Shown here piece after piece: positions 23,047 through 33,400 of a stretch of DNA of 45,664 nt. Under the pieces are notes generated by a model, which did not search any database, was not told the DNA's origin, and saw nothing but the letters and a program-made list of their open reading frames with translations. Origin of the DNA: Halocafeteria seosinensis (Eukaryota > Sar > Bigyra > Bicosoecida); assembly GCA_001687465.1 (NCBI GenBank), contig LVLI01000222.1, positions 1-45,664 on the forward strand. The letters are read 5' to 3'. The position numbers were made by a program, and so were the translations under genes. Numbering within the stretch: position 1 is the stretch's first letter; every line of letters begins with the position of its first letter.

Positions 23047-26000
23047 TTTGGAAGAGTCTGCTCAAAGAAGAATTTCGAAGAATTGGTATCTCATTTATCC
23101 AATCAAGCAAACAACTTCTATATTGATATTAGCAATTCTATATTCCTGGGTGGCAAGTGTGCCGGTGTCCGTTAATGTTGAGGACTTCACAAAGTGGACC
23201 AGTTTGTGCACAGCGCTGCGCCGTCATCGACACCGTGTCGACGACACGTCCCTCTTATAAAATACGTTTCCTTGGACTTGGTGCACCAACATACTAAGGC
23301 GATTCGATGCCTCGCTTGAATCACTCTTTTGCACTGATGCAGTTTTCGTAACTTCTCAGATTGGACGTTTCGGGTGTGCGAACGAACTTCGGATTGGTAG
23401 CCCTCTCCATCAGATGATTTTTCTCTTGTCAGTGCACAGTGTATCAAGCGGCAAAGAAGCATCTGCCCTGTTGGTAAAACTGACAAGTAAGGCAAGGTAC
23501 AGGGACTTAACAGTCGCCGTGTGGCCGGTGTGGGCTAGACAGAGTAGCTGTTCTGTGTTTGTTGACGGTCCCTGATTTCGTCAGTGCATGGGGAGTGCAG
23601 CCACCGCGACGCACAATAATTGCGTCACGTGATATTAAAGTCCGGCATTCGACACTCCTGTATTCCATGCCTTTGGTTGCGGCCGTCAGTGAGCTGTGCG
23701 GCAGATCATGATGATGGTACCTGTAGCAGTCTGCAGGTGTAGCTGTATCAAGACAGGAACCACCAACTCTGTAGTCGTTTTCAAGATCGTAGGAAGAGCA
23801 AGATTCCCGGATGGAACTTACCGTAAATTGTTTGTTGAGACTGTCAGTTTCCCACCAGAACGCAGAGGTACGGAGCATGGAAGTTCGCTGAATTGCTTCC
23901 CAGCTTCAGGTTAACATGAAACGAAATCCTCCGCAGTCCTGAAGTGTTCGCGCAACTGAAGTATATGTCCAAGTATCGGTAGCACCAATGCTCTCCGGTA
24001 AAATTGTTCGTTCGAAGCGTCTAGCTGGTCTGGTAACACTTCCAGCACCCAGCATTCCTGGCATTCCAGCAAGAAATTTGCCAAGTTCGATTAGTGTTCC
24101 AATCAAAGTCCCTCCAGCAGCATCCGCTATATAGAATAGTTGAGCTAAAACAAATTCGTTCTCTGCTTCGATGCTTTGTAACTTGCGACAAACCAGTTGA
24201 AACACTTCACACTTGAGTCAACCAGCAGCAAGTAGCCAGCAGCGACGAAACGCCAGTGTATTACATATAGCCAGTGGAGTTGATTGTGCTGAATCTATAT
24301 AGTCGGTGCAATATCATACGTAAGCTTTAGTTGTCTAGGTATGGGAGTATTTGTCTTCGCACTTTGAACATCGTGTGTGATGTACTACAGGCGACACGAA
24401 TTTGAGGAGGTGCATCGCAACTGAACTGTACCGACGGGACTCAACAGCACACTGAACAGTAATTATTGATGGACCGTTGATACAATGAGTACCCAAAGGC
24501 TATGTGTTAGGACTGCTTGCATTAAAGGGGATTTGAGGGAAGAGTCAAGAAACGGTAACGAAAACCAGAAGCACGCCGGGGATGGAGAGAAACTATACAC
24601 GTAGCGTTGTGGGTGAAGGGAGAGTCGGTGGTCAAGCTTGTGCAGGGAACTAGAGCCAGTGCGAAACGAGCGTGATTCTTAAAGCAGTACTTTCTCTACA
24701 TCTATTTAGCGCACTTAAGATCCACCAGTCGTCTGTGCAGAATACTGCGGGTGATCATTGGCGCAAAACTAATGACTCCAAGACCCGGTTCGAGTCGTTT
24801 TGGTTTAGGGACTGGCGAATGAGGAACCCACCGGTCATAGGCCACATTCCGTCGAAGGCAATCCGCGAAGCGTATTTAACACACTAGTCATCGCTTGGAA
24901 TGAATGACTCGCTTGTTACTCAGTCCGTCGCACGACTCTCTGGAATCCAGGAGGGATCATTGAGGTATAACGTGAATCAGCCACATCGTGGAGTGATGCT
25001 GTTCCTGCCTGTGTGCCATCTGTATCATAAAGACCAAAGCTAGCGTGGCGTAAGTCCAGAGGAAGTCGGCTGGTAACTAACGTACGTGTACATAGAGTAT
25101 GTAGAACTTACTGTGCTCCAGTACTGCTGGGGGCGGTGTGGGTATGCGTGGATATGAGCTTTTCACTGTGCATTTTTTCCAGGATAACATTACAGAAACG
25201 GGCATGCTCACTCACTCACGCCCTCCAGTATAATTGCGCAGAGACCGGACATTTAATAGACAGCAAAAACGGAAGGTGGAGTCGAGGAGTGGTGCAATCC
25301 TTCGATCACAGTAGGACGAATGGAAGTAGGATGAGGATTGAAGTATGGCCCTTTGTAGGATAGCACTGGCCCGTCATGTGAATTCGTGGGCTACACTCAA
25401 CACTTCTGGTTCATTCATTAGCATCCTGATTTTTGTGGTAATCTGGTGAATGTTTTGTGAAGAGCCAGTGCCACTGGCTTCACTGGGTCGATATGGCAGC
25501 GCCGCGGAGTTGTCGTCCACGGACTCCTTAGTGGACTTTTGCGCATTGATGCATGCACACAACGAATACATTCTCCTTTTTGTAATATTTTGACATTATT
25601 GCAGATTACTTTTCCGAATGCATGTTTGTCTAAGACACCATGTTTTGATCATTTACATCCGTTCCCAGCAGGTACTGATGGATACAGAGGGCACAGAAGG
25701 ATGTAACTCTCCGGTCAAATTATAATCCACAATGGGGGGACGTAGTAATTCATTGAACCATTCATTAGCTACGTCTGTAGTAATTTTGCTCATGCACGTT
25801 TGGACATGCTAAGTCCAAAATACAGTCAGTGCAAAGCGGTTCTGTCATTTGGCGGAATTTGCGAAACAGCGGGAGCCGGTGTTGAAGGAGTCTTTCGGCT
25901 CCCTTCCCTCAGTTCAAACATGTATTCAGCAGAAGAGTCGGTGCATAGTATGGCGTTGTAGGTACGATATAGCGCACCCAATCAAGAAGTTGTATGCTGT

Positions 26001-26415
26001 ATCTAGTATTGCGCAAGTTGTGTATGCTGTTCTTTCTCGTAGCGGAGTCCTCTCCCGTCTGCAAAACTCGCTGCCGTGGAACTTCCACGGTGGAAGAAAC
26101 CTACATGGCTGTTGTCTGGCGCTAAGGACCACCAAACGAGTAACCGTGATTTTGTTTGTCATAGCGTGTATTTGGCTCGATAGGCGTTGCACTGATAGCG
26201 TGTAAGTCTGGGGCGCATATGGTGCTATTCGCGTGAGAAACTTGACTCCTCCGTTTGCCCTGTGATAGCCCCTCGGTAAGTTTCCCTCGGGTTCTGCAAG
26301 GCATCGCTGTTCTCATGCTCGTTATAAGTTATCTGTTGTGTATGGTCCTCCTTCCGTTATTCCTTGGCTAGTCTTGTGTATCGTTATTCATCACAGATAG
26401 CTGTAATATATACAT
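23047..26415. other. 3.4-kb gene-free region between IQ gene and Myb gene
   Basis: Divergent spacer far longer than any other gap here (76-551 bp). Frames are broken by many stops; the longest are about 100 codons and lack domains or spliceable partners: 23261-23575 (+, 104 open codons, no early ATG), 23507-23878 (-), 23906-24205 (-) and 25849-26205 (+). I find no tRNA, snRNA or rRNA signature. It holds two perfect odd-length palindromes (23234-23248, 26074-26090) and an 8-bp-stem hairpin (25871-25903). The most economical reading is promoter of the IQ gene, plus promoter and a long 5' leader of the Myb gene, possibly with a noncoding RNA. Confidence 0.5.
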
Positions 26416-28036
26416 ATGCATATGGCGCCTCGTTCGACGGCGAGAAACACATGGAAACCTAACATGAGCAGATCGAAACTTGAGGTGCCGAAGTCCAGGT
26501 GGACTCCCGAGGTAAGATCGGAGTTGCGCTATCAACTTTTCAAAGAGCTACATTTTTCTAGAGCGTCTAATGCAGGAAGACCAAATGTTATTGGCAATGA
26601 TCAAAGGCACATATGGAACTCTTCCCTCCGCGAAGCAAATATCCTGGGTCCGTTTCAAAAACAAAATCCCGGGGAGAACGTGTTTGCAGTTAAGAGAAAG
26701 GTTGGTAATTCTTGTTATTCTAGTCTTTGACTTATATACACATTGCAACGATGGTGTGCGCCTTTTCCTGTCGCGACGTTCCAGATATATGCATGCGCTT
26801 GATCCTTCGATTGATTATAATCGCCTGTCGAAGAATGACGTTATACCGATGCTTCAATACCGCCAGATCTACGGGAATAAATGGACAAAAATTGCGAGAA
26901 AATTTCCTGGAAGGTTAGTGAGCATTCCTTTCTTATCGCAGTTAGGCCCTTATATGATTCCAAATGAAAATGAACTAGCGATTTCTGATACCTCCAGGAC
27001 CGCACTGGCAGTCAAAAACGCTTACTACACGATTTACAGGAAGTTCAAGAGAAAATTCGGAAGAGACCCGGCGGACGATGAATTGCTTAACTTTTTTCAG
27101 AATGATGCGGATTCCAGCAAAGAATTCTTTTGGGACGGACAGTCCGAAGAAGGCTCCAATCCCTCGGGAAACGCAAGCGAGGCAAGTTCCATTCTGCGTC
27201 CGCCGGGGTCGCATCACCAACAGGTCCGCAATCGTGAACAATATGCTTCAGCGGAGTCTGTCAAGGTAGTTTCCGCGAAAGAGAGCGGAAAATCGCCACA
27301 GAGTTATGTGCGCCATGATCCAACTCTTTCAGGGGTGCTTCCTCAGCATACAAGTTGTTGCCAGTCTTATGTGGACCCCCGCCAGCCTCGTAGGTTTCTA
27401 CCGCGAGGACAAGCCACAGAATCTTACCCTCGCCCCGAAATGGCATATTATGTGGCACAAAGTTCCGCACCGCGCTTGGAACAGCCTATGTTTGGATCGC
27501 AACCTTCTTCGTGTGTTAGCGGGGCATTTCAAGGGCTGATGTATGCTGCCGTGGATAGGGCCCCTTGTCCCGACCTTCCGCATTCTTTGTTTCGCTCTGA
27601 AGATGACCGGAATATACCGCCTGCTCCGCAGGGGCAAGCGCATTTTTACCCACCGAGCCACATTACCGGCATCAGGGATGGCAATGGTGCCTGGCACTCG
27701 CATCCAGGAAGACCTCATCCAGTGGGTGGCACTGTACATGTCGGAGCAGCTAGAAACGCCTATCCCTCTTCGGCCGCTATTACGGGGAAAAAGCGTCGTT
27801 TAGACTTACAACCTGAGGTGATGTCGGAATGGGCGGAACTCGCTCCTATCCAGGGGTCTTCGACGGAGAACGCAGGCAAGATCTACTCAGACTCTCATTT
27901 TCAACCTGCAATCATTACTGGGGGAGATGTTGTAGTAGAAGAGAGCAGGGCGTACAATACTTCCTTAAAGTATATGGGAGAGGCTACTGAAGCCGGTGAG
28001 ACCACTGAGCTACATGCTTTGAAGAGACGAAAATGA
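26416..28036 (+). CDS. Two-repeat Myb/SANT DNA-binding protein
   Basis: Exons 26416-26511, 26576-26700, 26785-26913 and 26998-28036 give 462 aa. The splices are fixed by the Myb fold: RWTPE joins EDQMLLAMIKGTYG, then IPGRTCLQLRERYMHALDPS across the second junction, then YGNKWTKIARKFPGRTALAVKNAYYTIYRK across the third. Repeat one is at about residues 27-75, repeat two at about 82-130. The linker region LDPSIDYNRLS resembles that of animal and plant Myb proteins. In repeat two the first and third core tryptophans are replaced (third by Tyr). The C-terminal 330 residues are Pro/Ser/Gln-rich and disordered, with a basic GKKRRLD and a terminal KRRK, suggesting nuclear location. Likely a sequence-specific transcription factor. 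The start is the first ATG of the frame; MAP at residue 3 is an alternative. Confidence 0.88.
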
Positions 28037-28112
28037 TACAACACTCTGAACAGTGTCACTGTAACAACAGTCGAGTGCTCTTGATTACGTTTTCTTAATG
28101 GTAGTATTATCG

Positions 28113-29964
28113 TTAGTTTTGCCATGCTAGAAAATCCCTAATGGGGCCTTTGTACATACTACTGCACTTATCGCCCGCAATATTACTCCACCCTGTGCGA
28201 AAATAATTTCCAAGAGCACTCTCTACGTCAGTACTAGAACCATCAACGTCCAACTCTGCTGACACAACTTCATCAGGGGAAGCTCCGTCCGCTCGCGGAT
28301 ACTCCAAGGTGACACAGTATTGTATAACAAGACTGTAACAATTTCTCCAGTGAGTATACCACTCCAAATCCGTATTGCCACTTTCAAACTCGCATCCCTC
28401 ATGCTTACTAGTGTGGACCTGTAAGAGTTTGAAAGCTGAGGAATTCGCATTATGGAACGGTTGCCGGTTTTGTAGAGCTCTTTCGAGGGCTCGTCGAAAG
28501 CTCCGAAGTGGACCTTCTGTAAATTCCACTGCTGATCTGGCACCAGCATCGTTATACAAAATACTACCGTTCGCCCCAATACGGGTATAGGCTCCGCACG
28601 CCGCAAGAAGCTTGGAGATCTTAGGCGAAAATTCTATCCGATGATACCCAGCTCGCTCCGCATTTTTAGGAGACGTTGTTCGAGAGGTGTCTACCAACTC
28701 AGTCCATTCCTTCCTTCTTCCCATTAAGCCGAATTTTGCCACGGGAAGAACGCTGGTACGAAGCGCCCATCTATAAAGATGCTTGTTGAGTACCAGTGCT
28801 AAATCAGCTGGTCCAAACGGTGTGAAAGGGATAATAGAATTCACTAAATTCCCTACAGAAAGTCCTTCCCATTTTCTTTGCAGAACTTCTCGCAGTATTC
28901 GTGCCTGTATCTGTTTGGTGTGACCCTTGAGAAGCATTTGTCTCACTTCATCAGTTTGCATGTCAGCCGTGAGAATAAAAACTGTCTCATCACATGAGAC
29001 CGTACCCTGTTCAGGGGTATGAAGCCGGCACTGGTACCCTTTGATAGAACTGACTAAAAGATCAAGCACGTTGGCCGGAATCTTCCCGGCCTCATCAATG
29101 AGTACCACACCTTTGCCGCCACACTTCCTTAAATGAGTCGCGATTCTCTGTAGAAGCCGTTGTTGGTACTGATTCACGGGCACAGACGGATCGGAAAACT
29201 CCTCTCCACGGACGACGAGGAAGCCATTGGGAGGAGCACCATCGTACCAGGAGTTCCAGACAATAGACACAGGATTCATAGGAACATGTTCAAGGACCGC
29301 TTCCCCAATAGTTTCACCTGCCATTGTTTTCCCGGTACCCGAAGGCCCAACTAACGCCAGGATTAGTGGATGAGCTTCACCTTCCATAACACTGCAGAGC
29401 AAATACGTTCACGACCGTTGCATGATGGCAAACATGGTTTTGACACACTGATTTAAGTACGCACTCTGAGTGAAACCTTTGGATACCGTTCTGAATTGCT
29501 GTCAGGGCTGCCGGTTGGCCGACAAGCCTATTCCTGAGTAGGAAATCCACCTTTCCCACAGGATCTTCATCTAAATGGCAGAAATCTGCAAGCACGACAC
29601 CGTAAATAACCATCATATCATATCTGTTGATTCGTATGTCATCAGTATAATACACACTCATGCTGTAAAGGGCTTGGGCTCGTTTCCATATCCGAACACT
29701 CTGGACGCTTGCGACAATGTAGATAAAGACTGACAGGAGCAGTCCAAATACGGAAGTTCTGAAGTATTTCCCGCTACATGGGTACTTTCGAATAACAGTT
29801 CCGTTTCTTCGGTTCGTGGTCCATGGGGCACCGCCCTTGGCGCACGCATAAGAAGGCGTGGCTACCTCGGTATCACCAAGTATCTGACCACTATAGCTTG
29901 CCGCGTAAGTGGGTGCTTGTTCCCGGTGCCCCAAACTTATCCTTCGACTACGATACCTGCCCAT
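28113..29964 (-). CDS. Membrane-anchored AAA+ ATPase, Clp/torsin type
   Basis: Exons 29964-29465 and 29391-28113 join in phase 2 across a 72-nt intron (GTGCGT...CTGCAG), making 592 aa from ATG 29964. An Arg-rich N-terminus is followed by one hydrophobic segment at about 73-93 (SVFGLLLSVFIYIVASVQSV), then the RLVGQPAALTAIQNGI motif that opens Clp/torsin AAA+ modules. Walker A is GPSGTGKT (about 181-188), Walker B VVLIDEAGKI (about 265), and VFILTADM marks sensor 1. Typical torsins have GKN in Walker A, whereas this one keeps the canonical GKT. There is no second AAA domain. Likely a protein-remodelling ATPase tethered to the ER/nuclear envelope or an organelle membrane; which one cannot be read from the sequence. 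The stop lies 76 bp from the Myb stop (convergent). Confidence 0.8.
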
Positions 29965-30421
29965 GATAGGGAATGACTGCGTAGAATTCCTAAAGACTAG
30001 ACAGGTGTGGACGCGACGCCCACTCGCTTTCAGACCACAATTCTTAAACTTGTTCACCTTCTTCTAGGACCCTTGGTTGAAGATGAACCGGGCTGGGCCG
30101 GGCTGCCCGGGCTGACCAGCGCCGCCAGCGGGAGCATGTGAGGCAACTCCATCTTAGGATTTCCTTCCATATGACAATCTGACGTACAGTGTTTGTTGGG
30201 CAAGATACAAGGCTGTTGCACTGCGCCTCACCGTGTCTCGTCGTGAGCACGTGAGAGATCGTGGGAAAGGGTATACGTCTTCTTGAGTGGATTTTTGCTC
30301 CCAAGATATCGGTGCCTTTTCCTGCATAAATATCTCGATTAAATTCCACCTGCACTTACAAAATAAAGGATATAGGACGCACTGACTTGAAAACGTGTGA
30401 TTGGAGGAAAGAGGGCTAGGG
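29965..30421. promoter_or_regulatory. Divergent promoter, AAA+ ATPase / PH-ferlin, with 8-bp repeats
   Basis: 457 bp between two divergent starts (29964 minus, 30422 plus). Near its middle CCGGGCTG occurs three times, at 30088-30095, 30098-30105 and 30107-30114, in a local GC-rich island (30086-30135) that also holds GCGCCGCCAGCGGG. The remainder approaching 30421 is AT-richer. No gene is seen. Confidence 0.45.
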
Positions 30422-33400
30422 ATGAGCTCGAAGACCTCTACGAAGAGTGATCCGTCAGCTGCTGCGGCAGCAGCAGCAACTGAGAGCAAGAAAACAGAAG
30501 AGCCTAAGCTCCTCTCGAAAGATGCCCTGAATAAGAGTGACAAAGGAGGCAAATATGCAGAGGTAATTGGACGCCCAGGTATCACTGAAGGTTATGTGAG
30601 GAAAGCGAATGGACAGGTAACTGAATACAACTGGAAGTAAGCAACTAACACGGTTGGAGACGGCGTGCTGAAAACTACACTTGTGTTGCGTGTTAGCGCA
30701 GGTACCTCGTACATTATGGATCCAGATTGCTTTACTATTATGATTCGTGGCAAAAGGCAGAAGCTGGTATACCAAAAAATTTCATCAATCTGGACGGCGC
30801 AGTTGTGAGGGTTGGCAAGGGTGAGTGGTGTTATCTGTAACGTTTTCAGATTTCCATTACATTACCTAGTCCTATGCAGATCAAGTCGAGAGAGCACAAA
30901 CTATCAGGAAATTCACTTTAAAGGATGAAGCACCGGCCCCCAACTTGAATGTCTTCTCAATCGAAACGGATAGAACGTACAAGTTTGCGTGTGAAACTCC
31001 TCAAGAAATGAATCAATGGGGTCGCGTTCTACTAGAGGCCGCTAATCCGAGTACTTCTAAAAATCCGCAGAAGTCCAGAGCTGATGACAGAGAAGACTAC
31101 AAGGGAGGTATGTATGTTACGCCCAAAGTTAAACCCCCGTCGCCGGAAAAGGTCAAAGACGGGACGAGCAGCACCAAGCCTGAATCCGTGAATGTTGACT
31201 GGGATAAAGAAGCCATGTCGACAGAACAACCGTTGTATGTTACTACAAAGCTTAATTGCATAACAAATGTTGCTTCCCTACTACTCGGAAAGGAGCGAAT
31301 CGAACAAGCCTACTTAGGCGAGCCTTTAGGTCTGTCACCACAGGACATCATAGAGACCATGCTGAAGGTTCAAGTTAAGTTGGAGGATACATCAGACAAG
31401 ACAAACGTCTCAGCCACGGAGATGATCGAATTTTCAGAAGAGGTACTGGGACCATTGAAGCAACTCTTGGCTCTAGACATTCCGTCACTGTCAAGAAAGC
31501 AATCCCAGCAAGATGATGATGCCATCTCCTCCCCTGGGGTCGACGAAGAAGACACTGACTCAAATCCTGAAGATAGTTCTCGTACCAGGCGAGCTCTCTC
31601 AGAGGGTCACGAAGCAGACTCTGGTTCCGATGATGACGTCGCTACTGCTAAGCGCCGCAAACAATCTTTGCTTGAGGAAGTAGTCGATTATACGCTTGAT
31701 GAGGACAGGTGCTTCGATTCCCTTCCGCTAAGTGCGGAGCATCCACTCAGTCTGTCTGACCAACGTTTGTCCATTACGACTAAACTTTCAGGAAAGAATG
31801 CAGTAAGATTCAGGGTGACTAACTTTACACTCGATAGAGTTCCTTACTGTTCGGAGGAGGAGGAGACTCAGCGACTGCACCCAGAATCCTCTCTGAACCT
31901 GAAGGTTCCATTAGTGAGAATTCGTGAACCGCAAGAAGAGTATGCTAAATGTCCTATGCTACACATTGAACTAAAGCTATCTAAACACGGCCAAAGAAAG
32001 ACTTCAGCCAAAAGGCAGAAGTCCGATCAAGACGGTAAGCACGAGATTCTTGGAAGGGCTGCTGGCCTAGGAAGTCATCCGCTTCTGGAGCCAGTTGACG
32101 TCGTACCGTTTTATCGGAACTGCCCCCTCAGAGTATTCAAGGACTATGATCTAAAGTTTATGGCGGATGCGCTCGGTCTACGCGTTCAAGCCAGTAGGTC
32201 ACCTGAGGATAATTTTTACGCTAACATCTTCAAAACGTTGTTGGGGCGATCCTTTCACTTTGGGACACCGACGGGTTTGTACGCGTTAAAGAACGAGACC
32301 CCTCTGGGACGTCTCAATGAGTCTTGCAAGCTATTGGTGCTTGGAAACGAGTCTTATGCATCCGGCACTTCAAGTGAAAACGCGAGAGCAGTCAGGTATA
32401 ACATGCCTAAGAGTGACGAAGGAGAAACCAGCGGTGCGGATCCGCAATATTCCTTTTCTGTGCTACACCATGGTTCCGTTGCCTTGTCTCCCATATGTTC
32501 TTTGCCCGCGTTTGTAGACGATTCCCATCAGCATCTGCTGAGTTCCATGGGGAAGGCGGTAAGTAGCTCCTCTGTGACAAAGGATGAGGAAGACGATCCT
32601 CACGAAACCCATTTCCTCCATGGCTCGTGGGATAAGGCTGCTATGCTATCCCAGAGCTCCACTTACACTATGCGAGGAGGAGCATATCGCATTACAGTGG
32701 GCATTAACCATGTACAGGACGTCTGTCTTCCTGTTCGACGGCCCACAACATATGAGGACGTGATTCAAGTTGGGAATTCTGGGTCGCTGGTCTACTGCAA
32801 ATCACTATTTGTGCGAGTTACGGTATTGGGGAAGGGTGTTTCTGGAGGCTCCGAAAAACGTCTGTATTCGCGCCTTTCACCTTCCACCATATGCCGACCT
32901 CACCTTGAAGGTCAGGAAAAGAAATCTGAACCTGAGCCCGCGGGCTCTCCTTCTCCCATGAAGAACTATCAGTGGTCATTTCAAGGAGCCTTGAACTTCG
33001 ATTTGGGCTCGTTGACGGAGGAAGAATTAAAGGGGTGCTCACTAAAAATTGAACTTTGTGCCCCGCGTAAAAGCGAGGTTTTAGTTAGCCAGAAAACCCG
33101 GCTAACAAGAGAAGAAGAATTTACATTGGGAGAGTTTATCGCACCGCTCCCCACAATCTACTACCAGATAGCAAAACAAGGAGGTACTGGCCTTAAATGG
33201 ACTCGCTGGATAGGTTTTGGTACACCACCGCGGGAAAAAGATGTAATGAATCTGTTCTGGGAGGAGCGGGATTTCAAATATCTGTGCACTGCCCATGCAA
33301 TGCATTTCTGTAGAGGTTTTGGCGCCGTAAGGGTTAGTTTTGACCCAATCAGCTGGGAGAGTGAAAGGGACTATGGACTTGCGGCTCACAAGGCTGTTTT

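Noticed and set aside
23906-24205. 99-aa minus-strand frame with a hydrophobic, Gly-rich middle
   Set aside because: Does not match a family I know, no splice partner found, and such lengths are expected by chance in 3.4 kb at this base composition.
24735-24815. tRNA-like GGTTCGAGTC box
   Set aside because: The bases around it do not form a T stem, and no D arm, anticodon stem or acceptor stem can be drawn.
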